From an uncultured Bacilli bacterium (GTDB lineage Bacteria > Bacillota_I > Bacilli_A > RF39 > UBA660), in assembly GCA_905236935.1 (NCBI GenBank), contig CAJOQL010000077.1, forward strand, positions 1-9,703: 9,703 nucleotides of DNA. Direction: 5' to 3'. Position 1 is the stretch's first letter; every line of letters begins with the position of its first letter. Shown piece after piece: positions 1 to 7,303 of the stretch. Both the position numbers and the translations under genes were made by a program. Below the pieces are notes generated by a model. The model did no database searches and was not told where the DNA came from. It was given only the letters and a program-made list of their open reading frames with translations.

Positions 1-535
1 CATGTATTTGCTGAGTGTAAAATGCTCCATACATTTCTCCATCTCTATCAGATTGATCTCCCATTTGATTTATATATTTAGTTGGGATTCGTGCAATAAT
101 CACCTTTTTTGATTCTTGATGTTGCCAATTATTAAGTTGATTTTTTAAATCTTCAAGTCTTGGCTCTGGCAATCCTAATTCTTTATACTGTTCAATTAAT
201 TCTGGTGTTGGTGTACTTAATCCAATAGTGGTAAAGTACAATGAATTATCCTTAGTTCTTAAACCTTCACTAAATATAGAATCAACAACTTCATCAGAAT
301 TACCTTTTCTACCTGTTCCATGACCTAAACACATATAACCAGATTCTGATAGTAAAGGTTTTAATTCTTCCAATGTCATATATACATCCTGTTCTTCTTT
401 CTGTTTATATTTTGGTGAATAAAATCTATACTCGCCATCTACGTATTCAAATTTCCAATTAATATATTGTGGATTACTATGAATTTTGGCAACTTCATTA
501 ACATCTTTTGTAGCAATAAAATCTTTTTCTGGCAT
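1..535 (-). CDS. Partial protein with ADP-ribosyltransferase-like HGT/YFTT motifs (3' end outside window)
   Basis: The first 178 residues are visible; the gene runs off the left edge. The ATG at 535 is preceded by a strong TGAGGTG ribosome binding site, 12 bases after the stop of the ADP-ribosylglycohydrolase gene, so the start is secure and the two genes are probably co-translated. The central part reads GHGTGRKGNSDEVVDSIF (from about residue 71), then SEGLRTKDNSLYFTT (about 89-103). An HGT on one strand, a helix and GL, then an aromatic 'YFT' is the order seen in H-Y-E type ADP-ribosyltransferases and in RNA 2'-phosphotransferase (KptA) folds; His72 and Tyr100 would be the NAD-binding pair. 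The catalytic Glu expected nearer the C-terminus is not in the window. The later part contains NWQHQESKKVIIARIPTKY, a probable beta strand. Function as a transferase is inferred from these motifs and from the neighbour encoding the opposite activity; no TM segment or signal peptide is seen. Confidence 0.6.
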   Translation of the reverse strand, partial: MPEKDFIATKDVNEVAKIHSNPQYINWKFEYVDGEYRFYSPKYKQKEEQDVYMTLEELKPLLSESGYMCLGHGTGRKGNSDEVVDSIFSEGLRTKDNSLYFTTIGLSTPTPELIEQYKELGLPEPRLEDLKNQLNNWQHQESKKVIIARIPTKYINQMGDQSDRDGEMYGAFYTQQIH

Positions 536-547
536 ACCGTCACCTCA

Positions 548-2560
548 TTAATTTTTATATTTTAGATTATCTAGTAATATCATCATTAAATTATTTAAAG
601 ACATTGTTACTTGGTCATTTTCCAATGTAATAGTCCCTATCTTTAATTGTTCAGTAGGCATTGTGAAAGGTCCAGCGCCTAAACTTAATTGATAAAAATC
701 GTGCATTCGTGGTTCTACAAAAAATGCTAAGAAATTTCTAATTACTTTCTTTTCATTTTGAACAGGAATGATTATATCTTGAACAAATAATTTAAAATTA
801 AATATTCCATTATTATAATCCTTATAATAGATAAAACTATTATCTACATTTTCACAATTATTATTATTCATAAAATCTTTTGTATTTTTTATCACTAATT
901 CTATTCTTTGTTCAAACTGTCCATCATCAATGTGACCATCAGACGTTAATTGTTCAATATAGCCATGTCCAGCTGCTAATAATACTGTCTGTGGATTGTT
1001 ATCATTTTGGACTTGAAAATCATTTAATACAGGAACTGATAATTGTTCTGCGTGTAGTCTATAGTTCATCATTCTAGCTGTATCGTTTGTTGCCTGATTT
1101 TGATTAATGTTTTGCATTGAATTTGTAAAACTATATAATCTTTCAATAAGCCTTAGCATAGTACCATCATCAACTTTTGTTTTTAATAAACCACTACTAA
1201 ATCTATCTCCTCTTATAATAAATGATAATCGAGTAAGCACTTCATCTAATGATAAATCTTCATCTTTCTTATTTTCAATTAATTTATGGTCTTCTAAATA
1301 ATTTTGATTTAATAAATTATTATCATAAAAATATGAAATAAATTTAATTAACTGATCACTTGGATTTGATTCAGGTATTGTAAATGTTCCATCTGTTGAT
1401 GTCATTCCTCCGATTGTAGTACATGCATTAGGATTATTTTTCAAATCATCTATTGTATCTTGTAATATTTTAGCATCTAAATTCTTATTCATTTTATTAC
1501 TTCCTTCCATGTTAGTTAAAGAACCTAACATATTTAAATAATGAACAAAAGAATTAATCATTTGTTCAAGATAATCTTTCCTTTGTAAGACATTTATCCA
1601 TTTTTGAGGAATTGAATTATATCCATAAATAATTCCAGCTATTCCTCCTGTTAAAGCTCCTATTGTATCAGAATCTTCACCCAAATTTACTGCCTTTAAA
1701 ACTGCTTCTTCATAAGTATTAGTTGTTAATACACACCATAATGATGCCTCTAAACTATCAACAACATATCCACTAGATTTAACATCTTTTTCTTTTAATT
1801 TAGAAATATCTTCACATATTATCTTTCCATATATTTCTCTAATAATATTTAATTCAGAATGCATTTGACATATTTCTTGTAAAATAGTTTGAGTATTCTT
1901 GTATGCTTTCCACTTATCTTTTTCATTTAACAACTCACAAATATAAACAGAATATATAAAACATCCAACTATACTATAAATGTGCGAATGAGTCATTGAA
2001 GATACAGTTTTAATTATCTCCATAAATTTATCGTCTTTATAGTTAATTTTTAAATAATATAGGTATAAAGATATAGGCAATATTCTCATTAGAGAACCAT
2101 TACCGTTTGATCTTATATCACCCGTACCACACATTATTTTTTCAGGATGATTATTATTTTTATTTTGTTGATATGTTGCTAGAGCTGAATTAGTCGATAT
2201 CCCCATATCAAAAACATAATTGAAAGGAGTATATTCTCCTCTCTGCTTCCATGCTAAGAAATTGTTCATAATTAATTGATAATCAATAGTTTGTTTACTA
2301 TTTATTAATCCGTCAATTGTAGCTAATAACATTGAACTATCATCTGACCATGTTCCTTTTGGTTGATTATGAGTTCCATATTCTTCCATATCAGTTATTT
2401 TTCTAGTTTTTAAAGACTCTCTACTCATAAATTCTACTGGAACTCCAAGAGCATCGCCGATAAAGAACCCATATAAACTAGCTTTTACTAATTCATCGTT
2501 AGAAACTGTATTATTATTTTCAGTAATATTATTATCTATATTATTTTTTTTAAAAAACAT
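548..2560 (-). CDS. ADP-ribosylglycohydrolase fused to a DUF6508-like segment and a C-terminal domain
   Basis: A 670-residue, three-part cytosolic protein. Residues about 21-345 form an ADP-ribosyl-glycohydrolase (DraG/ARH) domain, which removes ADP-ribose from modified targets using two Mg ions. Visible signatures are GFFIGDALGVPVEF (31-44), GTWSDDSSM (69-77, with the Asp73-Asp74 metal ligands), GNGSLMRI (153-160) and GEDSDTIGALTGGIAG (294-309, with Asp296/Asp298/Thr299). All key acidic residues are present, so the enzyme is probably active. Residues about 358-478 include FIIRGDRFSSGLL (447-459) and look like DUF6508, whose members carry a similar R-(G/A)-E-R-F-x-x-G motif; this call is moderate. 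Residues about 490-670 are a third region I cannot name, containing FFVEPRMHDFYQLSLGAGPF. Typical DraG proteins are about 300 residues, so over half of this one is extra. The start follows a TAGGTA-type ribosome binding site, 12 bases after the stop of the motif-repeat gene. The next gene looks like a transferase. Confidence 0.9.
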   Translation of the reverse strand: MFFKKNNIDNNITENNNTVSNDELVKASLYGFFIGDALGVPVEFMSRESLKTRKITDMEEYGTHNQPKGTWSDDSSMLLATIDGLINSKQTIDYQLIMNNFLAWKQRGEYTPFNYVFDMGISTNSALATYQQNKNNNHPEKIMCGTGDIRSNGNGSLMRILPISLYLYYLKINYKDDKFMEIIKTVSSMTHSHIYSIVGCFIYSVYICELLNEKDKWKAYKNTQTILQEICQMHSELNIIREIYGKIICEDISKLKEKDVKSSGYVVDSLEASLWCVLTTNTYEEAVLKAVNLGEDSDTIGALTGGIAGIIYGYNSIPQKWINVLQRKDYLEQMINSFVHYLNMLGSLTNMEGSNKMNKNLDAKILQDTIDDLKNNPNACTTIGGMTSTDGTFTIPESNPSDQLIKFISYFYDNNLLNQNYLEDHKLIENKKDEDLSLDEVLTRLSFIIRGDRFSSGLLKTKVDDGTMLRLIERLYSFTNSMQNINQNQATNDTARMMNYRLHAEQLSVPVLNDFQVQNDNNPQTVLLAAGHGYIEQLTSDGHIDDGQFEQRIELVIKNTKDFMNNNNCENVDNSFIYYKDYNNGIFNFKLFVQDIIIPVQNEKKVIRNFLAFFVEPRMHDFYQLSLGAGPFTMPTEQLKIGTITLENDQVTMSLNNLMMILLDNLKYKN

Positions 2561-2572
2561 CTCAATACCTAC

Positions 2573-3838
2573 TTAATCATATTCAATATTTGGATTTTTT
2601 TCAGCTGGAGTCTTCCAATCTATTCCAAATCTTTCTTTTAAAATTTTCTTTTCAATACCCCAACGAACATGACAGCTTCCAAAAACTGGAATTTTTTTGC
2701 CTTCATATATATTAAGTAGTCCCAATTTAATTAGTTCTTGATCAACTTCCTCTTCAATTTCTTTTAAATATTTTTCTGCTAATTCATCATTACTTAATTT
2801 TTTATTTTTATCAAGTTTAGTTTTAAACATTATTTCATATTCAGATAATAAATCAATTAAATCATTCCAATTTTTTGGATAATCACCGTTACCATAGAAA
2901 ACTATATTCTCATTTTCATCATCAATTTTTAAGCTCCAATTTATATTACTGCTACCAGTATACGAACTATTCCAACTTTCAACTATATTATAAAGTCTAT
3001 TTTTAAAAGTATTATATTCAAATTCACTAATTCTAACAGATAGATCAGCAACAGTTTTATCACTCAATTCATTTAAATTTTGAAATATTAAGTCATATGC
3101 ACTAGGATTTAAGTAGTGATTTAATGCTAATATATAATTTGAAACATCATTCTTGATTGAGATTTTATATGTATAATAATCAATTTTATCAGATGAATTA
3201 GGTACTCCGTACACTTTTTGTGGTACATTATCTTCAGGATTAATATTATATTTCATTCTATTTTTTATAGCATCTGGTATTCCATAAACTTCATAAGGAA
3301 CATTATCCTCAGGATTAATATCGTATTTATCATTAGATGAATCATTAATAAGCATTTGACTATTAAAATATTTATCTATTATTAATTTAGCTGCTTCATA
3401 ATTATCAGGAAAATCATTTGAACCAACAAATGATTTATTTAAATTAGTAAAATTAATATGCCACTCTGTTCCATCCATAACGTTATCATTATCATATACA
3501 TTATTCCAATTTTTAACAGCATCTAATAATTCTTTTATAAAAGTATCATAATACTCTTTATTATGATCAACATGTTTTATTCTAGGATTATTGATATCAT
3601 TTTCAATTGGCTTACTATCTTCAGAATAAGCAAATCTAAATTGATATTTTTCATCAATTTTATTTATAAAGTAATAATAAGATGGTCCAAAATATCCACC
3701 TTCATAAGCCGAAAATACTTCTACATCATTTTTATCTTCTTTTTCCCATTTTTTTAACATTTCATCTGGAACGCCATATACAAATTGAGGTCTATTTCTT
3801 TCTGGCATAATATCATATATTTTATCCATTAAACTCAT
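2573..3838 (-). CDS. VYGVP-motif repeat protein, candidate substrate or partner of the radical SAM enzyme
   Basis: A 421-residue soluble protein of unknown function. It carries three copies of a short motif: residues 7-31 (MPERNRPQFVYGVPDEM), 171-195 (YDINPEDNVPYEVYGIPD) and 196-218 (YNINPEDNVPQKVYGVPN), the last two in tandem. Copies 1 and 3 sit just before two copies of a larger domain (about 36-165 and 219-340) that share Y-x-TF...L...V..WN..Y...W...F-x-G..D-x-P-x-N. The C-terminus has FGSCHVRWGIEKKIL and then ERFGIDWKTPAEKNP, a compact conserved-looking tail with one Cys-His pair. There is no signal peptide or TM segment. The gene directly follows the radical SAM gene (14-base gap with AGGAG nine bases before the ATG), which is why it is proposed as that enzyme's target. 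Alternatives are an adaptor, or an immunity-type protein with duplicated domains. The start is well supported; Met4 is possible but worse placed. Confidence 0.85.
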   Translation of the reverse strand: MSLMDKIYDIMPERNRPQFVYGVPDEMLKKWEKEDKNDVEVFSAYEGGYFGPSYYYFINKIDEKYQFRFAYSEDSKPIENDINNPRIKHVDHNKEYYDTFIKELLDAVKNWNNVYDNDNVMDGTEWHINFTNLNKSFVGSNDFPDNYEAAKLIIDKYFNSQMLINDSSNDKYDINPEDNVPYEVYGIPDAIKNRMKYNINPEDNVPQKVYGVPNSSDKIDYYTYKISIKNDVSNYILALNHYLNPSAYDLIFQNLNELSDKTVADLSVRISEFEYNTFKNRLYNIVESWNSSYTGSSNINWSLKIDDENENIVFYGNGDYPKNWNDLIDLLSEYEIMFKTKLDKNKKLSNDELAEKYLKEIEEEVDQELIKLGLLNIYEGKKIPVFGSCHVRWGIEKKILKERFGIDWKTPAEKNPNIEYD

Positions 3839-3852
3839 AATAATTAACTCCT

Positions 3853-4947
3853 TTATTTTTCTTCATAGATTTCTTTAATACAAAAATTTGGAATTTGATC
3901 GTCAAAATTAAATGTATGAAACGAATCTCCTAAACAATACTTCCATTTAGAACATTTATCGCACTTTTTACATTTTAATCTATTATCACTTCTAAAAAAT
4001 TTAAATTCATTTTTCCAAACATCTGAAAAGCTATCAGTCTTTATATTTCCTTGTACAAATTCTGGTCTTCTTTCAACGTTAGGGCATACAAATATGTCCC
4101 CATTACTTAATATACTAGCAACATATAAACCAGTTACACAATAAAAATATGTATCTCTTAATTCTTTTTCTAATGGAATATCTAAATAGTGACTACAACC
4201 ATATTCAACATTCATTATGTTTTCTTCTCTTTTTTCCTTGATAAAGTTAAATAACCATTTATATTCTTCTTTATCAAGTAATATTTCTTTATTATCTTTT
4301 GCACGACCTATTGGATCAACATTAAGAACTCTCCAAGATACAATATTTAATTCTTTCATTAAGTTGTATATATCTTCTAGTTCTTTTAAATTCTTCTTAT
4401 TTGCAACTGTTGTTACTTGAACTATTTTTATTGAAGGAACTTTTTGTAACTTTTTAATGTTCTCTATTATTCTATCAAACGAATTAGGAACTTTTCTAAA
4501 GCTTTCATGAGTTTCCTTTAAGCCATCCAAACTTATAGATATAGTTTCCATCTTAGTTTTATTCATTTTTTCTAAAATATCATCATTTATAAGCATACCA
4601 TTTGATGTCATTCCCCATCTAAAACCAAGATTATTTGCATACTCCATTATTTCAAACAAATCATTTCGCATTAAAGGTTCTCCGCCTGTAATATTTAAAA
4701 GAATTTCTTTAGGTTCATAATGGATTGAGATATCAAAAAGCGCTTTTTTTAAATCTTCAGCAGATATTTCATCTTTAACTATTTTATCTCCACAACTACT
4801 TCCACAATGTTCACATCTCGCATTACATCTTGATGTTACTTCTATAAATAAATCTTTTAATATAGGTTTTTGATATAAATGTTGCCTATATTCATATAGT
4901 CTATCTAAATTTTTAATTTTAATTTGATTTATTACTTCATCTTCCAT
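3853..4947 (-). CDS. Radical SAM/SPASM domain peptide- or protein-modifying enzyme
   Basis: A 364-residue radical SAM enzyme. The N-terminal TIM-barrel half begins with EVTSRCNARCEHCGSSCG; Cys41, Cys45 and Cys48 form the CxxxCxxC site for the [4Fe-4S] cluster that cleaves S-adenosylmethionine. ITGGEPL (86-92) is the SAM-binding GGEP motif, followed by TSNG (114-117) and ISISLDG (136-142). The C-terminal half is a SPASM domain: Cys270-x12-Gly-x4-Cys288, then Cys326, Cys329-x2-Cys332-x5-Cys338 and Cys356, giving auxiliary iron-sulfur clusters. SPASM proteins typically mature ribosomally made peptides or modify proteins (PqqE, AlbA, anSME). One oddity is that the position that usually completes CxxxC after Cys338 is Ser342, while Cys326 and Cys251 are extra. 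No RiPP recognition element is obvious at the short N-terminus. It sits nine bases after the T4CP-like gene and 14 bases before the VYGVP-motif gene, its best candidate target. The exact reaction cannot be read from sequence. Confidence 0.93.
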   Translation of the reverse strand: MEDEVINQIKIKNLDRLYEYRQHLYQKPILKDLFIEVTSRCNARCEHCGSSCGDKIVKDEISAEDLKKALFDISIHYEPKEILLNITGGEPLMRNDLFEIMEYANNLGFRWGMTSNGMLINDDILEKMNKTKMETISISLDGLKETHESFRKVPNSFDRIIENIKKLQKVPSIKIVQVTTVANKKNLKELEDIYNLMKELNIVSWRVLNVDPIGRAKDNKEILLDKEEYKWLFNFIKEKREENIMNVEYGCSHYLDIPLEKELRDTYFYCVTGLYVASILSNGDIFVCPNVERRPEFVQGNIKTDSFSDVWKNEFKFFRSDNRLKCKKCDKCSKWKYCLGDSFHTFNFDDQIPNFCIKEIYEEK

Positions 4948-4956
4948 TGCAAACCT

Positions 4957-6315
4957 TTATTCATCAATTTTAAATTGTTGTAGTTCTGAAATTATACTGT
5001 CATTGTTTAAATTATTGCGATTTTCTTCCTGCTCTAACTCAGCAATTTTATCATCTATTCTTTTAATTATTGCATTTATATCATCATTTTTAGGATCTAG
5101 ATTATTCACGAAATTTTGATTGTAGTTTAAAGTGTTCTCATCAATACTTGCAAAAAGTTTTTCTCTTTTTTGTTTTGTTACAAATCCTTCAATATTAAAA
5201 ACCTTAATTTCATTTTCAATTAATTTTGGATATTCAATAATAGTATTAGGTATTCCGACATGTTCTATATCTTTCTTTATTCTTTTAACGCTATTGTTTG
5301 TAGATATTTGTATTTCTTCGTTTTCAATTAAGCATATATCACATAATTTTAGCATATAACTTCCGTATATATTCTCTAGTTCTTTTATAGAACGAATTGC
5401 TATATATGTTTTAATATTTCTTGATGTACATGAGCCTAATATTTCCACTAAATCATTACATTTTTCTATAATATCAAAATTATCTAACACTAAGTTAAAT
5501 TTATTAGTATTTTTAAAATCTACTAGTATTGAATATAATTGTTCAATAAATATAGAGCATAGTGTATTTGTTGCTTTGTTTTCATCTCTACCTATCATAA
5601 AAATTGCAGTTGTTTTATGTATTAAATCACTAAAATCAAATGTCGTCTTGTTCATGAATTGAGATAATTTTTCTCTAGTTAAATATAATCTTATTTTTTG
5701 ATTTGTTAATGATAAAATGCTACCTTTTGTTTCGTTAGGAGCTAATACAGTAGTTGAAGCAAAAACATATGGACTTGATGAGGTATCTTTTAATTTAAAA
5801 TATTCAGTTGTATAGTCAGATGTTGCATATCTATTATTAAAACCATTTAACATATTTCCGATACTATTAAAATTTATTTCATCTGCCTTGCCATCTTCAA
5901 ATAAACCTAATGTAATGCCAGTAAACAAATCAGCCGATGTTAAATACCAAAATGGATCAGAAGTGGTATTTTCATAAAAAATTGTTTTTCCTATTTTTTC
6001 TACATATTCTTGCGCTCTATCACTATTACCATTTTTATATAAATTATATGGATATTCTAAAGGATTCCATCCCTCACTTTTATCTAAATCTCTTAAATTC
6101 AATATTATAATATTATAATTATTATTTTTTAATATTTCATAATATTTATTTAGATACTCTTCTCTTGAATCTAAAATAAACAGGCTTTCATTACTATTAA
6201 TAGCATTTTCTACAACTGGGAATAAAACACTGGTAGTTTTACCTACTCCTACATCTCCACCAACTATCATATTCTTGTGTGAATCATTTAACATTTCTAA
6301 TATATCTTTTTTCAT
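4957..6315 (-). CDS. TraG/VirD4-like (T4CP) P-loop ATPase without membrane anchor
   Basis: A 452-residue protein resembling the cytosolic domain of type IV coupling proteins, hexameric motors that feed DNA or protein to a secretion or conjugation channel. Walker A is GGDVGVGKTTS (19-29). It is followed by the family's LFILDSREEYLNKYYEIL (45-62), then NIIILNLRD (68-76), GWNPLEYP (82-89) and SDPFWYLTSADLF (119-131). The Walker B region is NLVLDNFDII (274-283), where the usual DE is Asp-Asn, and the segment RNIKTYIAIRSIKELENIYG (299-318) has Arg308 where the family normally has Gln. The two N-terminal TM helices of classic VirD4/TraG are absent: Walker A starts only 19 residues in. The last 60 residues are charged and coiled-coil-like. 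No relaxase or other conjugation gene is seen nearby, so DNA transfer is unlikely to be its job. It may bind ATP but hydrolyse it poorly. The ATG follows AGGTG closely; the membrane partner gene is 19 bases upstream. Confidence 0.82.
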   Translation of the reverse strand: MKKDILEMLNDSHKNMIVGGDVGVGKTTSVLFPVVENAINSNESLFILDSREEYLNKYYEILKNNNYNIIILNLRDLDKSEGWNPLEYPYNLYKNGNSDRAQEYVEKIGKTIFYENTTSDPFWYLTSADLFTGITLGLFEDGKADEINFNSIGNMLNGFNNRYATSDYTTEYFKLKDTSSSPYVFASTTVLAPNETKGSILSLTNQKIRLYLTREKLSQFMNKTTFDFSDLIHKTTAIFMIGRDENKATNTLCSIFIEQLYSILVDFKNTNKFNLVLDNFDIIEKCNDLVEILGSCTSRNIKTYIAIRSIKELENIYGSYMLKLCDICLIENEEIQISTNNSVKRIKKDIEHVGIPNTIIEYPKLIENEIKVFNIEGFVTKQKREKLFASIDENTLNYNQNFVNNLDPKNDDINAIIKRIDDKIAELEQEENRNNLNNDSIISELQQFKIDE

Positions 6316-6334
6316 ATAACACCTATTTTCTATC

Positions 6335-7288
6335 TTAATAGTTACTATTATTAAGTAATCCTATTGCAATTACTACCGCACTAATTATTAATAATATTAA
6401 TATTTCACTTGCTAATTTCTTTTGATTTTTCTCATATTCAGTTTTAATAGCTTTACGGTTTTCTAAATTATTTACTTTTTTACCAATTATTATTTCACTA
6501 GTTCCTACATACGAATCAATGTCATCTTTATAGACACTATTATAATTGCTATCATATCCTGCATATTTTTTACTAGGCACAATTGTTTTATAATACTTTT
6601 CCAATATTGAAGAGGAAATAAAAATTCCAATTAAATAGCCAAAGAATAAAACAACTATTGGATATACTACATAGCCTTTAAAAAATATTGTATTAAATGA
6701 TGGAATAAATAATAATGCAGTTGTTATTACAATACTTGGAACTAATCCATTTCCAAAGGCAACAACATTTGATATTTTATCTTTCTTTTTAATTACATCA
6801 TCATATTTTTCAGGTGCAGCTAAAACTTTTCTTTTAATTAAGTCATAAACTTCATTTAACTTTGGATCTTCACTTGTTAAATCTAATGATATATCAAGTT
6901 TTTCTTCACTAATTCGCATATCTATTGTTTGAGAATACATTTTAGAATTGTAATTAGGTTCTGGAGTTATTACAGAATAAAATAATCTATAATGAACATC
7001 TAAATGTTTTATCTCATCTAATCTACTATAAAAAATACTCATAAAATTTTCATAGTTATCAAAAGTAATATTTGTATTATCATAAAAATCCACAACTACT
7101 TTCATTCTACTTCCTTCATCTTTAAAAGTGTAGTTTTGATATCTATATTCATACATACGATTCTTTTGCTCTTCATTTTTGGATATATTTTGATACTTTT
7201 TTAGTGTTTCTCCCATTAATTGAAAAATTTCTGTTAAATCATCATTACTAATAATCTTGTTTTCCGCTTTTATTGTTTCATTATACAT
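6335..7288 (-). CDS. Three-TM membrane protein with N-terminal domain paralogous to the preceding gene product
   Basis: A 317-residue protein of a family I cannot name. Residues about 43-160 form a polar, beta-rich domain that aligns with the middle of the preceding gene product (shared pattern Y-x-Y..Y, then N-Y..F, then repeated alternating strands). Two TM helices follow at about 174-196 and 203-226, a polar stretch containing VPSKKYAGYDSNYN and SEIIIGKKVNN at about 235-275, and a third TM helix at 292-312. The soluble domain presumably faces the cytoplasm. I place the start at the ATG at 7288: AAAGGG at 7298-7303 sits nine bases upstream, and this gives a 14-base gap after the previous stop. 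A longer reading from a TTG at 7321 would overlap the previous gene by 19 bases and has no ribosome binding site. It lies directly upstream of the anchorless T4CP-like gene, so it might supply that protein's membrane anchor (inference). Confidence 0.85.
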   Translation of the reverse strand: MYNETIKAENKIISNDDLTEIFQLMGETLKKYQNISKNEEQKNRMYEYRYQNYTFKDEGSRMKVVVDFYDNTNITFDNYENFMSIFYSRLDEIKHLDVHYRLFYSVITPEPNYNSKMYSQTIDMRISEEKLDISLDLTSEDPKLNEVYDLIKRKVLAAPEKYDDVIKKKDKISNVVAFGNGLVPSIVITTALLFIPSFNTIFFKGYVVYPIVVLFFGYLIGIFISSSILEKYYKTIVPSKKYAGYDSNYNSVYKDDIDSYVGTSEIIIGKKVNNLENRKAIKTEYEKNQKKLASEILILLIISAVVIAIGLLNNSNY

Positions 7289-7297
7289 TTTAATATA

Positions 7298-7303
7298 CCC
7301 TTT
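7298..7303 (-). promoter_or_regulatory. AAAGGG ribosome binding site for the three-TM membrane protein
   Basis: AAAGGG starts within the previous gene's stop codon and lies nine bases before the ATG at 7288. It argues for the 317-residue product over the longer TTG-started reading, and suggests coupled translation of the two paralogues. Confidence 0.65.

Noticed and set aside
3185..3328. CRISPR-like repeats
   Set aside because: The repeats are in-frame protein motifs with no spacer pattern; no CRISPR array or cas gene is present.
4957..6315. Conjugative element based on the TraG/VirD4-like gene
   Set aside because: There is no relaxase, channel ATPase, integrase or other transfer gene in the window; the protein lacks its membrane anchor and has altered catalytic positions.
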